From NCBI GenBank assembly GCA_900548855.1, contig URMF01000031.1, positions 1 through 41,811 on the forward strand: a DNA stretch of 41,811 nucleotides. Reading direction: 5' to 3'. Positions 1-8,235 of this stretch are shown here, piece by piece (within the stretch, counting starts at the first letter, position 1; every line of letters begins with the position of its first letter). The notes under the pieces are model-generated. The model saw nothing but the letters and a program-made list of their open reading frames with translations. It did not search any database and had not been told where the DNA came from. This DNA comes from an uncultured Eubacteriales bacterium. GTDB lineage: Bacteria; Bacillota; Clostridia; Lachnospirales; Lachnospiraceae. A program made the position numbers and the translations under genes.

Positions 1-7
1 ATATTAT

Positions 8-81
8 CGCGGGATGGAGCAGTCTGGAAGCTCGCCGGGCTCATAACCCGGAGGTCATAGGTTCAAATCCTGTCCCCGCTA
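8..81 (+). tRNA. Initiator tRNA-Met (anticodon CAT)
   Basis: A full cloverleaf folds: D stem GAGC/GCTC, anticodon stem CCGGG/CCCGG around loop CTCATAA, and T arm ATAGG/CCTGT with loop TTCAAAT. The three consecutive G:C pairs in the anticodon stem and the unpaired first base pair (C1 opposite T72) are initiator hallmarks. Position 7 (A) faces C at position 66, an extra acceptor-stem mismatch. CCA is not encoded. Confidence 0.95.
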
Positions 82-107
82 CTCGATACTTGTTGTATAA
101 GTGTCAT

Positions 108-180
<73 letters not shown>

Positions 181-252
181 TTTTTTATTTGTGCGATGAA
201 AGGGAACGGAGCATGTTGTATTATAGGAATGTGGAAATAGGAATGGAAAGAC

Positions 253-281
253 TTTATATTATAAATAAATTATGATAGAAT
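253..281 (+). promoter_or_regulatory. Candidate promoter for the GGDEF-EAL gene
   Basis: An extended -10 (TGA followed by TAGAAT, 273-281) lies 17 bases after a weak -35, TTTATA at 253-258. The start codon is 39 bases downstream. Read by eye only. Confidence 0.45.
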
Positions 282-320
282 ATACCACAAACACATCTAA
301 ATGGATTATGGGGGTTGGTT

Positions 321-2306
321 ATGAGGCTGAATTTTTGTTTAGAGGGTGCAGGTCTGGTTATCTGCATTATTTTGTGGATTGCCTGCAGTATCCGATATAA
401 TATGCTTGATTTGAAGGATAGACTGTATGTTTACATGGTTCGGATTGTTACCGTATTGTTAGCGGTTAATATGCTCTCTTATTTTATTGTCCGAAATAAT
501 ATTTTTACGTTCATGTGGCTGGCAGAATTGATTATTTGTATAAGCTTTTGGGCAATGGTATGGATTTGGTTTTATTTAAACAATTATCTGATTGAAGTAT
601 TGTATAACCGGAATACAATTCCTGTGCGCACGCATATTATATTTGGATTGCCATCGTTTTTCAATTTACTGTTGTTAATAGCAAACTGGGTAAATCATGC
701 AGTTTTTGATGTAAGCAGAGTGGAAGGAACTATGCAGATTGTGTTTAATTCATGGTACAAGCTTCCGTATGTCTTGGTAGCATTTTCTCTGTTGATGTAT
801 CTTGTGATATTGATAAAGAATCACAGAAGATTATCGGATAAGAAGCAGTATGTTTTCTGGATAATTCCATTTATAATGATTATCAGTTATTACATGCAGT
901 ATCGTTTTAAATCAATTGCCATTCTTGGCTTTGGATATACTATTAGTTTACTTTTATTATATTTGTATAGTTACAATTATACAGTCCGGGTAGATAGTCT
1001 GACCCGCCTGCCTAATGCGGATTCCTTTAAAAGAATGCTTGATTACCGGATTGGAACTAATCAGGCAATGACAGTTGCAGTAATTGCTTTGAATGATTTT
1101 AAACGGGTGAATTATGAGTATGGCTATCATAATGGACATCAATTTATTAAAGCTGTCGGAAAATATTTAGAGGAGATTTCACCAAAGAAAGGCATTGTGC
1201 GGTATGGAGGGGACACCTTTGGAATCATTCTGGATGAGGTTTCAGAGCCGGAAATTACGAATTGGTGTGAGCTGGTTTTGGAACGCTTTGAACATACATG
1301 GAAGGTTGGAAAGCTGGCACATAAGATGACAGTGTGTATTACAGTTGTACAATATCCGGATATGGCTGACAGTTCGACGGAAATTTTGGAATTGTTAGAT
1401 TATTTGCATACATTTGTTACAAAGGACAGGAAGAATCAGTGTATCATTTGTAATGATGCTTTTAAGGAAAAAATGCAGCGACGTATTCGTATTTCTTCCA
1501 TATTGGAAGAAATTATTCAGGACAGAAAAATGTATGTGAAATATCAGCCGATTCTTGATGTTGTAGAGAATACATATAACCGGGGGGAGGCGTTACTTCG
1601 CTTAGAAGATGGGCTGTTAGGAGATATCTCGCCCAGTGAATTTTTTCCGATTGCAGAAGAAAATGGCTATGTAATTGAAATCGGTTATGTATTGATTGAT
1701 AAGGTATGCCAATACATTCAATCCTTTGTTAAGACAGGAATTCAGCCTCCGATTATTTCTGTTAATTTTTCCAGGCAGCAAATTATGGCAGATGATGTGG
1801 AAATGAAGATTCTGGATATTTTGCAAAAATATGATTTATCGCCAGAAAATATTGCGATACAACTGTCGGAAGAAGTGTTTTGTGTGCAATATGATTTAGC
1901 CAGGGAACGGATGGAGCAGATGGCAGTTCATGGATTTCGGTTTTATCTGGACGGATTTGGGACAGGCTTTTTGGATATATCCCGATTGATGGAGCTTCCG
2001 TTTGAGATTATTAAAATTAATGAAAATATGATTAAGGAAGCAGAGGATAAGGATTCGATTTATTTATTAGTTAGCGCCATGGTGGCAGTTTTTGAGGAAA
2101 ATGGAAAAATGATTTTAGGCGATGGCATTCAATCGGAACATCTAAAGGAGCTTGCCGATATGCTGTTTATGAACTATTTGCAAGGATATTATTTTAGTAA
2201 ACCGTTAACAGAAGAGGAAGCGAGAAAGGAGTTTATGAGAAGCAAAGTCATGGAGAATGCTTCTGATTTTGAGCAAATGATGGCTTCTGCTATGGAGGAA
2301 GAATAG
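321..2306 (+). CDS. Membrane GGDEF-EAL protein, catalytic motifs degenerate
   Basis: The family makes (GGDEF) or breaks (EAL) cyclic di-GMP. About 220 N-terminal residues form some six to eight hydrophobic membrane segments. A GGDEF domain follows, with a DSLTRLPN opening near residue 227 and GGDTF in place of GGDEF near 297. The EAL domain starts near 395 and keeps EALLR (about 424), VNFS, IKIN and QGYYF. However DDFGTG reads DGFGTG (about 544), and the AEGVE-like motif reads GDGIQ, so two acidic metal-site positions are altered. I infer a c-di-GMP sensor or a weak enzyme. ATG at 321 is preferred to an in-frame TTG at 315 because a GGGGG stretch sits 6 bases upstream. The end of the gene carries the ribosome binding site of the next gene. 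Confidence 0.88.
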   Translation: MRLNFCLEGAGLVICIILWIACSIRYNMLDLKDRLYVYMVRIVTVLLAVNMLSYFIVRNNIFTFMWLAELIICISFWAMVWIWFYLNNYLIEVLYNRNTIPVRTHIIFGLPSFFNLLLLIANWVNHAVFDVSRVEGTMQIVFNSWYKLPYVLVAFSLLMYLVILIKNHRRLSDKKQYVFWIIPFIMIISYYMQYRFKSIAILGFGYTISLLLLYLYSYNYTVRVDSLTRLPNADSFKRMLDYRIGTNQAMTVAVIALNDFKRVNYEYGYHNGHQFIKAVGKYLEEISPKKGIVRYGGDTFGIILDEVSEPEITNWCELVLERFEHTWKVGKLAHKMTVCITVVQYPDMADSSTEILELLDYLHTFVTKDRKNQCIICNDAFKEKMQRRIRISSILEEIIQDRKMYVKYQPILDVVENTYNRGEALLRLEDGLLGDISPSEFFPIAEENGYVIEIGYVLIDKVCQYIQSFVKTGIQPPIISVNFSRQQIMADDVEMKILDILQKYDLSPENIAIQLSEEVFCVQYDLARERMEQMAVHGFRFYLDGFGTGFLDISRLMELPFEIIKINENMIKEAEDKDSIYLLVSAMVAVFEENGKMILGDGIQSEHLKELADMLFMNYLQGYYFSKPLTEEEARKEFMRSKVMENASDFEQMMASAMEEE

Positions 2307-2308
2307 AC

Positions 2309-2491
2309 GTGAATTTTGAAGTAGGACAGGTTATTCGATTAAAAAAGCAGCATCCATGCGGAACAAATGCCTGGGAAATTATCCGAACCGGAGCCGATTT
2401 CAGATTGCGCTGTACTGGGTGCTGTCATCAAGTCATGTTAAGCAGGAAATTAGTGGAAAAGAATTTTAAAGGTTTCATAGAAAATGCTTGA
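2309..2491 (+). CDS. DUF951 family small protein
   Basis: A 60-residue protein of the DUF951 family (YyzM-like), whose function is unknown. The pattern is N-terminal VGQVIRLKKQHPCG, then a central region with cysteines at CTGCC, then a basic end with FxxFI. The cysteines (HPCG and CxxCC) could bind a metal, which is inference. It starts with GTG two bases after the previous stop, using the GGAGG inside that gene, so translation is likely coupled. A DUF951 gene next to rpsF is a recurrent arrangement in Firmicutes. The rpsF promoter overlaps its stop codon. Confidence 0.85.
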   Translation: MNFEVGQVIRLKKQHPCGTNAWEIIRTGADFRLRCTGCCHQVMLSRKLVEKNFKGFIENA

Positions 2492-2516
2492 TTTGTCGGT
2501 CTTATTATGGTACAAT
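2488..2516 (+). promoter_or_regulatory. Strong promoter of rpsF-ssb-rpsR
   Basis: The -35 is TTGATT (2488-2493), followed by a 17-base spacer and -10 TACAAT (2511-2516). A TG at 2508-2509 makes it an extended -10. It overlaps the stop codon of the DUF951 gene and leaves a leader of about 75 bases. Confidence 0.75.
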
Positions 2517-2519
2517 CAA

Positions 2520-2577
2520 TCTCTGTGGTGTATAACACAATTTTCCTTGTTCTCCTAATAATGAGGAGGGCCAGAGA
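2520..2577 (+). promoter_or_regulatory. Structured 5' leader before rpsF, candidate S6:S18 autoregulatory element
   Basis: TCTCTG (2520-2525) pairs with CAGAGA (2572-2577). This closes a junction holding two hairpins: GTGT/ACAC (2528-2538) and CTCCT/AGGAG (2552-2568). The ribosome binding site of rpsF follows 6 bases later. Ribosomal S6 operons in many bacteria are controlled by an S6:S18-binding leader. I do not see the CCG bulge typical of that motif, so the assignment is tentative; the fold itself is plain. Confidence 0.4.
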
Positions 2578-2598
2578 CCATAAGGAGGTGCATAAGAC

Positions 2599-2886
2599 AT
2601 GAACAAGTATGAATTAGCGTTAGTTGTCAGTGCAAAAATCGAAGACGATGCTAGAACAGATGCTGTTGAGAAAGCAAAAGAGTTAATTGCTAAATTTGGC
2701 GGTAATGTTACTAACGTTGAGGATGCTGGTAAGAAGAGATTAGCTTACGAGATCCAGAAGATGAAAGAAGGATTTTATTACTTCATCCAATTCGATGCGG
2801 AATCTGATGTTCCAGCACAGGTAGAGGCACAAGTTCGTATTATGGAACCAGTCATCAGATACCTATGCGTTAGACAGGACGCGTAA
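2599..2886 (+). CDS. rpsF: 30S ribosomal protein S6
   Basis: S6 binds 16S rRNA in the platform of the 30S subunit together with S18. The 95-residue protein starts MNKYELALVV and has the ferredoxin-like S6 pattern, including KRLAYEIQKMKEGFYYFIQF and a C-terminal IMEPVIRYLCVR. The length is normal and there is no Glu-rich tail as in E. coli. The site TAAGGAGGTG lies 9 bases before the ATG. It is first in the operon rpsF-ssb-rpsR, the classic Firmicutes order. Confidence 0.98.
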   Translation: MNKYELALVVSAKIEDDARTDAVEKAKELIAKFGGNVTNVEDAGKKRLAYEIQKMKEGFYYFIQFDAESDVPAQVEAQVRIMEPVIRYLCVRQDA

Positions 2887-2906
2887 CGAATAGGAGGAAT
2901 CCAAAT

Positions 2907-3350
2907 ATGAATAAAGTAATTTTAATGGGACGCTTAACCAGGGACCCTGAAGTAAGATACTCTCAGGGCGAGAACAATTTAGCCATTGCAAGATATACTT
3001 TGGCGGTTGACCGCAGATTTCAGAGAAATGGTGAGCAGAGTGCTGATTTTATTTCCTGTGTTGCATTTGGTCGAAGTGCTGAATTTGCAGAGAAATGGTT
3101 AAAGCAGGGAATTAAGGTTTGTATTACCGGAAGAATTCAGACCGGAAGTTATACAAACAAAGATGGTGTAAAGGTATATACAACCGAGGTCGTTGTTGAG
3201 GACCAGGAATTTGCTGAGAGCAAAAATGCAGCGCAGAACAATAGTGGTGCAGATTTTGGCGGCGGTAGCCGTCCGGCTCCTAGCGCAGCGAGTGGCGACG
3301 GTTTTATGAGTATACCGGAAGGCATTGAAGATGAGCTCCCATTCCAGTAA
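2907..3350 (+). CDS. ssb: Single-stranded DNA-binding protein
   Basis: It coats single-stranded DNA in replication, repair and recombination. The OB fold spans about residues 1-110 (MNKVILMGRLTRDPEVRY, then FISCVAFGRSAEFAEKWLKQG, GRIQTGSY). A short Gly/Ser/Pro/Ala linker follows, then the acidic tip ending DELPFQ that docks partner proteins. The 147-residue length is at the short end of the range for Firmicutes SSB because the linker is brief. It sits between rpsF (20-base gap) and rpsR (17-base gap), each with its own AGGAGG. Confidence 0.97.
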   Translation: MNKVILMGRLTRDPEVRYSQGENNLAIARYTLAVDRRFQRNGEQSADFISCVAFGRSAEFAEKWLKQGIKVCITGRIQTGSYTNKDGVKVYTTEVVVEDQEFAESKNAAQNNSGADFGGGSRPAPSAASGDGFMSIPEGIEDELPFQ

Positions 3351-3367
3351 AATAGGAGGAAATAGAA

Positions 3368-3640
3368 ATGGCATATAATAAAGCAGATAAGCCAGAGCGC
3401 AGTGATGCTCCAATGAAGAGAAGAAACATCCGTAGAAGAAAAAAAGTGTGTGTATTCTGTTCAGATGAGAATAACTTAATTGATTACAAAGATGTCAACA
3501 AATTAAAGAGATATATTTCAGAGAGAGGTAAGATTCTTCCTAGAAGAATTACCGGTAATTGTGCAAAGCATCAGAGAGCTTTAACAGTTGCAATCAAGCG
3601 GGCACGTCACATTGCGTTAATGCCTTATGTAGTAGATTAA
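3368..3640 (+). CDS. rpsR: 30S ribosomal protein S18, zinc-ribbon type
   Basis: S18 partners S6 on the 30S platform. The 90-residue protein has KKVCVFC (about 26-32), IDYKDVNKLKRYISERGKI, then ITGNCAKHQR and a basic end. CxxC with a later CxxH marks the cysteine-bearing form thought to bind zinc, unlike the E. coli form that lost it. The ribosome binding site is AGGAGG at the end of ssb. It is last in the operon and is followed by a strong hairpin. Confidence 0.98.
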   Translation: MAYNKADKPERSDAPMKRRNIRRRKKVCVFCSDENNLIDYKDVNKLKRYISERGKILPRRITGNCAKHQRALTVAIKRARHIALMPYVVD

Positions 3641-3656
3641 GACATGTAAAGCTTAT

Positions 3657-3686
3657 GGTTGCCACTGGATTTTTGCAGTGGCAGCC
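3657..3686 (+). terminator. Hairpin after rpsR, possible weak terminator
   Basis: GGTTGCCACTG (3657-3667) pairs with CAGTGGCAGCC (3676-3686) around an 8-base loop. This is 11 pairs with one G-T. No T run follows, so it may instead protect the 3' end or pause transcription. Confidence 0.5.
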
Positions 3687-3744
3687 AGATTATAAGAGAT
3701 ATGTGCTTGAAGAAGTAGTTATCATAATGGTTAATTAAATATTT

Positions 3745-3817
<73 letters not shown>

Positions 3818-3829
3818 GTTTGGATGATG

Positions 3830-3873
3830 TTGTCTCAATCCTTATGCTTGAAAAGGATTGGGACAATTTTTTT
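3830..3873 (+). terminator. Rho-independent terminator of tRNA-Thr
   Basis: TTGTCTCAATCCTT (3830-3843) pairs with AAGGATTGGGACAA (3853-3866) over 14 pairs with one T-G. A run of seven T follows (3867-3873). Confidence 0.92.
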
Positions 3874-4001
3874 ATTTACGGAAAAATTGTTAACATCATT
3901 GAAAAAACAATACAATTGTGATAACATGAATTCAATGTGATTTATTCTGGATATATAAATCAGATTATCATTATATATAAGTATTTTTTTATATCAACGG
4001 C

Positions 4002-4028
4002 TTGAACCACTGGCAGAAATGATATAAT
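4002..4028 (+). promoter_or_regulatory. Candidate proximal promoter of glnA
   Basis: An extended -10, TGA then TATAAT (4020-4028), has a TTGAAC 15 bases upstream at 4002-4007. A second, distal candidate is TTGTTA (3887-3892), 18 bases, TACAAT (3911-3916). The AT-rich leader between them holds an 8-pair inverted repeat TGATTTAT/ATAAATCA near 3937-3961. I found no perfect GlnR/TnrA box. Confidence 0.5.
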
Positions 4029-4055
4029 GCGATAGAAGTAAAGGAGAGAACGAAT

Positions 4056-5387
4056 ATGAGTAAATACACAAAACTGGATATTATGCGGCTTGTAGAGGAA
4101 GAAGATATAGAATTTATCCGTCTTCAGTTTACGGATATGTTTGGCACCCTTAAAAACGTAGCGATTACTGCAAGCCAGTTGGAAAAGGCTTTAGATAATA
4201 AATGTATGTTTGACGGTTCTTCTATTGAGGGTTTTGTGAGAATTGATGAGTCAGATATGTACCTGTATCCGGATTTAAACACATTCGAAGTGTTCCCATG
4301 GAGACCGCAGCATGGAAAAGTGGCAAGAATGATTTGCGATGTGTATAGACCGAATGGAACACCTTTTGAGGGAGATCCACGCTATATTTTGAAAAAGGTG
4401 TTAAAGGAAGCAGCAGATATGGGGTATGGCTTTGATGTAGGTCCGGAATGTGAATTTTTCCTGTTCCATACAGATGATGAGGGCAGACCTACAACCGTAA
4501 CCCATGAAAAAGCCGGTTATTTTGACATATCACCGCTTGATTTAGGAGAAAATGCCCGTCGGGACATTATCCTGAATCTGGAGGAGATGGGATTTGAGAT
4601 TGAGGCTTCTCATCATGAGGTGGCACCGGCCCAGCATGAGATTGATTTTAAGTATACAAATGCGTTAAAGGCAGCAGACAATATGATGACTTTTAAGCTG
4701 GTAGTCAAGACCATTGCAAAACGGCATGGATTGTTTGCAAGCTTTATGCCAAAGCCGGTATATGGAGTGTGTGGCTCAGGTCTCCATATTAATATGTCTT
4801 TATCCAAGGGTGGGGTGAATATATTCAATGACCATTCTGCGCCAAATGGTGTCAGTACAGAGGCATATCAGTTCATTGCGGGAATTATGAAGCATATGAA
4901 GGGAATGACATTGATTGCAAATCCGCTTGTTAACTCTTATAAACGTCTGCTTCCGGGCTATGAGGCACCAGTTTATATTACTTGGTCGGAGGGAAACCGT
5001 AGTCCACTTATCCGAATTCCATCTACACGGGGAACCAATATGCGGGTAGAACTTCGTTCCCCAGACCCGTCTGCCAATCCATATCTGCTTTTTGCAACCT
5101 GCCTGGCTGCCGGTCTTGACGGGATTAAACGTGGTTTGGAGATTCCTGACAGCGTTACCGGAAACATTTATGAAATGTCCAAAAAAGAGCTGGAGGAACA
5201 GGGAATTGAAGCCATTCCTTCAAACTTAAGCAAAGCATGTCATTACTTTGAGGATGATGAGTTTATGAAAGAGGTATTAGGGGAGCATGTCCATGCAAAA
5301 TATCTTGCTGCAAAGAGAGAGGAATGGAACCGCTTTAGGGAGCAGATAACCGCATGGGAAATCGATGAGTATCTGTATAAAATCTAA
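4056..5387 (+). CDS. glnA: Glutamine synthetase, type I (short GSI-alpha form)
   Basis: It makes glutamine from glutamate, ammonia and ATP in the cytosol as a dodecamer. Active-site blocks are all present: FDGSSIEGFVRIDESD (about 51-66), GPECEFF (128), APAQHEIDFKY (190), CGSGLHINMSL (238), NSYKRLLPGYEAP (292), NRSPLIRIP (314) and ELRSPDPSANPYL (332). At 443 residues it is the short Bacillus/Clostridium form. It lacks the insertion and adenylylation tyrosine region of the E. coli type and is expected to be feedback inhibited. The start follows AAAGGAGAG. The ANTAR gene begins 46 bases downstream with no terminator between, suggesting co-transcription. Confidence 0.98.
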   Translation: MSKYTKLDIMRLVEEEDIEFIRLQFTDMFGTLKNVAITASQLEKALDNKCMFDGSSIEGFVRIDESDMYLYPDLNTFEVFPWRPQHGKVARMICDVYRPNGTPFEGDPRYILKKVLKEAADMGYGFDVGPECEFFLFHTDDEGRPTTVTHEKAGYFDISPLDLGENARRDIILNLEEMGFEIEASHHEVAPAQHEIDFKYTNALKAADNMMTFKLVVKTIAKRHGLFASFMPKPVYGVCGSGLHINMSLSKGGVNIFNDHSAPNGVSTEAYQFIAGIMKHMKGMTLIANPLVNSYKRLLPGYEAPVYITWSEGNRSPLIRIPSTRGTNMRVELRSPDPSANPYLLFATCLAAGLDGIKRGLEIPDSVTGNIYEMSKKELEEQGIEAIPSNLSKACHYFEDDEFMKEVLGEHVHAKYLAAKREEWNRFREQITAWEIDEYLYKI

Positions 5388-5433
5388 ATACGTTTGGTGG
5401 AAATGACTTTCAGTTAGAGCAAGGAGGAAGAAC

Positions 5434-5976
5434 GTGATTAGTGTAATCGTAGTATTTCCGAAGCTGGAGGAGGCCAAAAGTATTAAGAATCTACTAGTGC
5501 GGAATGGTATTGAGGTAATGGCAGCATGTACAACAGCGGCACAGGTTATTAACATAACAGATGATTTGGATTATGGAATTGTTGTCAGCGGGTACAAATT
5601 GGTGGATATGATGTATAGCGAGCTGCTGGAATATTTGCCTGATACATTTGATATGTTGTTAGTGGCATCAAAGCGGTATTATTCTGAGTGTAATTCTAGT
5701 GATATCGTTTGCCTTTCCATGCCAATTAAGGCGGCAGATTTAGTGGAAAATGTTCAGCTGATGTATGATAAGTTATATTATCGGATGAAGCGAAAGAAAG
5801 CAAAGCCTGCTATTCGGACAAATGAAGAAAAGCAAATAATCTCTCGTGCAAAAATAATGCTGATGAAGCAGAAGAATTTTTCAGAAGAAGAAGCACATCG
5901 GTATTTGCAGAAAAAGAGTATGGACAATGGGACGAATCTTGTGGAAACTGCCTATATGATTCTAGATATTTTTTAA
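5434..5976 (+). CDS. ANTAR-domain regulator with a pseudo-receiver domain
   Basis: ANTAR proteins bind paired RNA hairpins and prevent transcription termination. The C-terminal part (about 125-180) has the three-helix ANTAR pattern with ISRAKIMLMKQKNFSEEEAHRYL and a final TAYMILDIF. The N-terminal 115 residues fold like a receiver, but the phospho-aspartate strand reads YGIVVSGYKL with serine at the expected Asp position. The invariant lysine before proline reads SMP. I infer control by something other than phosphorylation. It starts with GTG after AAGGAGGAAGAAC. Placement directly behind glnA suggests a role in nitrogen control. No obvious double-hairpin target is visible nearby. Confidence 0.85.
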   Translation: MISVIVVFPKLEEAKSIKNLLVRNGIEVMAACTTAAQVINITDDLDYGIVVSGYKLVDMMYSELLEYLPDTFDMLLVASKRYYSECNSSDIVCLSMPIKAADLVENVQLMYDKLYYRMKRKKAKPAIRTNEEKQIISRAKIMLMKQKNFSEEEAHRYLQKKSMDNGTNLVETAYMILDIF

Positions 5977-5990
5977 GGGAGGCTGTATTT

Positions 5991-6830
5991 ATGAAATTTA
6001 CAAAAATGGAGGGTCTTGGGAACGATTATGTCTATGTGAATTGTTTCCAAGAGAATATAAAGAATCCTTGCGAAACCGCAATTAAGGTAAGTGACCGGCA
6101 TTTTGGAATTGGCTCGGATGGGTTGATTCTGATAAAACCCTCGCAGGTGGCTGATTTTTGTATGGATATGTATAATGCAGATGGTTCAAGGTCAGAAATG
6201 TGCGGAAATGGTATACGTTGTGTTGCCAAATATGTTTACGATTATGGATTGACGGAGAAGACGGGTATCTCGGTAGAAACATTGGCAGGGATTAAATATT
6301 TGGATTTACAAATAGCTGCCGGTAAAGTAAAGACGGTCACTGTGAATATGGGAGAACCGGAACTTAGACCGGCTGAAATTCCGGTAAAAGCCGAAAAGGA
6401 TATTCTGGTAAATGAGCCGATTTTGGTAAATGGTGAAGAATACAGAATTACGTGTGTATCCATGGGGAATCCGCATTGCGTTGTGTTTGTAGAAAATACA
6501 GCAGATTTTCCGTTGGAAGAGATTGGTGCAGGGTTTGAGCAGCATGAGATTTTTCCTAACAGAGTGAATGCAGAATTTATCCAGGTGTTAGACCGGAATA
6601 CGGTTAATATGCGTGTCTGGGAACGGGGAACCGGTGAAACCCTTGCCTGTGGAACTGGTGCCTGCGCAGCAACGGTGGCATGCATCTTAAATGGGTTGAC
6701 AGAGGATGAGATTACACTTCATCTGTTAGGGGGTGATTTACTGGTGCGCTGGGACAGGACAAAAAATCTGGTGTATATGACTGGTCCTGCCACTGTAGTA
6801 TTTGATGGAGAGATTAATTTAGATGAATAG
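5991..6830 (+). CDS. dapF: Diaminopimelate epimerase
   Basis: It converts LL- to meso-diaminopimelate for lysine and peptidoglycan. The two catalytic cysteines are in SEMCGNGIRC (about 71) and LACGTGACA (about 220). The opening KMEGLGNDYVYV and ADGSRSEMCGNG are family signatures. At 279 residues it has normal length. It lies 14 bases after the ANTAR gene with GGGAGG before ATG, so it may share the glnA transcript. The next gene supplies its substrate, making a dapF-dapL pair. Confidence 0.97.
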   Translation: MKFTKMEGLGNDYVYVNCFQENIKNPCETAIKVSDRHFGIGSDGLILIKPSQVADFCMDMYNADGSRSEMCGNGIRCVAKYVYDYGLTEKTGISVETLAGIKYLDLQIAAGKVKTVTVNMGEPELRPAEIPVKAEKDILVNEPILVNGEEYRITCVSMGNPHCVVFVENTADFPLEEIGAGFEQHEIFPNRVNAEFIQVLDRNTVNMRVWERGTGETLACGTGACAATVACILNGLTEDEITLHLLGGDLLVRWDRTKNLVYMTGPATVVFDGEINLDE

Positions 6831-6910
6831 GTGTAATCTTCAGGAGAATGAGTACCTGAATATTTATAAATGAAACGGACTTCCGAAAGGGAGGAGCGAA
6901 GGAGGATACT

Positions 6911-8128
6911 ATGTTTAAAGTAAATGAAAATTATTTAAAGCTGCCGGGAAGTTATTTGTTTTCCACTATCGGAAAAAAAGTAAACGCATATAAGGAAGCA
7001 AATCCGGATAAGGAGATTATATCTTTAGGAATTGGTGATGTGACGCAGCCTCTGGCTCCTGCAATTATTGAAAGCCTGCATGCTGCAGTGGATGAGATGG
7101 CAGTTAAGGAAACCTTTCACGGTTATGCACCGGATTTGGGCTATGAATTCTTAAGAAGTGCAATTGTAAAGAATGATTATGCGGCAAGGGGCGCAGACAT
7201 TGCTATGGATGAAATTTTTATCAGTGACGGAGCAAAATGTGATTCCGGCAATATTCAGGAAATCTTTGCAATTGACAACAAGATTGCTGTCTGTGACCCA
7301 GTATATCCGGTATATGTAGATACAAATGCCATGGCGGGAAGAACGGGCGTATATAACAAGGAAACAGAGCTTTGGAGTGATGTGATTTATATGCCTTGTA
7401 AGGCGGAGAATGGATTTGCACCGGAGCTGCCGGAGGAGACACCGGATATCATTTATTTATGTTTCCCAAATAACCCGACAGGAGCAACCGTTAAGAAGCC
7501 GCAGCTACAGGAGTGGGTGGACTATGCCAATAAGGTCGGGGCAGTTATCATTTATGATGCGGCTTATGAGGCTTATATCAGCGAGGAGGACGTACCACAT
7601 ACCATCTATGAGTGTGAGGGGGCGAAAACCTGTGCAATAGAGCTTAAGAGCTTTTCAAAGAATGCAGGCTTTACAGGAACCCGTCTTGGATATGCCGTTG
7701 TGCCAAAGGCTTTGAAGGCAGAGGACGGCACTTCTTTAAATGCGTTATGGGCAAGACGTCATGGAACAAAATTCAATGGTGCACCATATATCATCCAGCG
7801 CGCAGGTGAGGCGGTTTACAGTGAAGAGGGAAAGAAACAGACTGCTGAGCAGATTGCTTATTATATGAATAATGCGAAGATTATTAAGGAAGGTCTTGCT
7901 GAAGCAGGATTTACGGTTTCCGGTGGTGTGAATGCACCATATATCTGGCTCACTACGCCGGATGGAATGACCTCCTGGGAATTTTTTGATTATTTACTTT
8001 CCAATGCAAACGTGGTTGGTACTCCTGGTTCGGGCTTTGGGCCAAGTGGAGAAGGATATTTCAGACTGACAGCATTTGGAACCTATGAAAATACAATAGA
8101 GGCATTAAAAAGAATAAAAGCCCTATAA
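6911..8128 (+). CDS. dapL: LL-diaminopimelate aminotransferase
   Basis: A PLP enzyme that makes LL-diaminopimelate directly from tetrahydrodipicolinate and glutamate, bypassing the acylated steps. The fold-type I motifs are FPNNPTG (about 185), YDAAYEAYI (about 216) and SFSKNAGFTGTRLGY with the PLP lysine near 249. ISDGAKCDSGNIQ (about 105) is typical of DapL. The length of 405 is close to the usual 400-410. GAAGGAGG precedes the ATG. The 80-base gap after dapF holds two small hairpins (6839-6860 and a GAAA-loop one near 6881-6894) but no terminator. Confidence 0.97.
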   Translation: MFKVNENYLKLPGSYLFSTIGKKVNAYKEANPDKEIISLGIGDVTQPLAPAIIESLHAAVDEMAVKETFHGYAPDLGYEFLRSAIVKNDYAARGADIAMDEIFISDGAKCDSGNIQEIFAIDNKIAVCDPVYPVYVDTNAMAGRTGVYNKETELWSDVIYMPCKAENGFAPELPEETPDIIYLCFPNNPTGATVKKPQLQEWVDYANKVGAVIIYDAAYEAYISEEDVPHTIYECEGAKTCAIELKSFSKNAGFTGTRLGYAVVPKALKAEDGTSLNALWARRHGTKFNGAPYIIQRAGEAVYSEEGKKQTAEQIAYYMNNAKIIKEGLAEAGFTVSGGVNAPYIWLTTPDGMTSWEFFDYLLSNANVVGTPGSGFGPSGEGYFRLTAFGTYENTIEALKRIKAL

Positions 8129-8206
8129 TGTATGAATTGTGTTATCAGCAGAAGCAAAAAAGAATATTTTTCATGTCTGATGGTATTAAGATTACAGGAT
8201 TTTAGC

Positions 8207-8235
8207 TTGCACAAATAGTAGGCTGGTGGTAAACT
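8207..8235 (+). promoter_or_regulatory. Candidate promoter of ilvE
   Basis: TTGCAC (8207-8212), 17 bases, then extended -10 TGG-TAAACT (8227-8235). It lies in the 243-base dapL-ilvE gap. I looked for a T-box (AGGGTGG-type core) in the leader and did not find one. Confidence 0.45.

Noticed and set aside
3874..4055. ANTAR-type double hairpin or GlnR box before glnA
   Set aside because: One AT-rich inverted repeat is present, but no paired six-base loops with the A/G pattern and no full TGTNA-N7-TNACA site.
6032..6685. Minus-strand open frames inside dapF
   Set aside because: Shadows of a complete, conserved enzyme gene.
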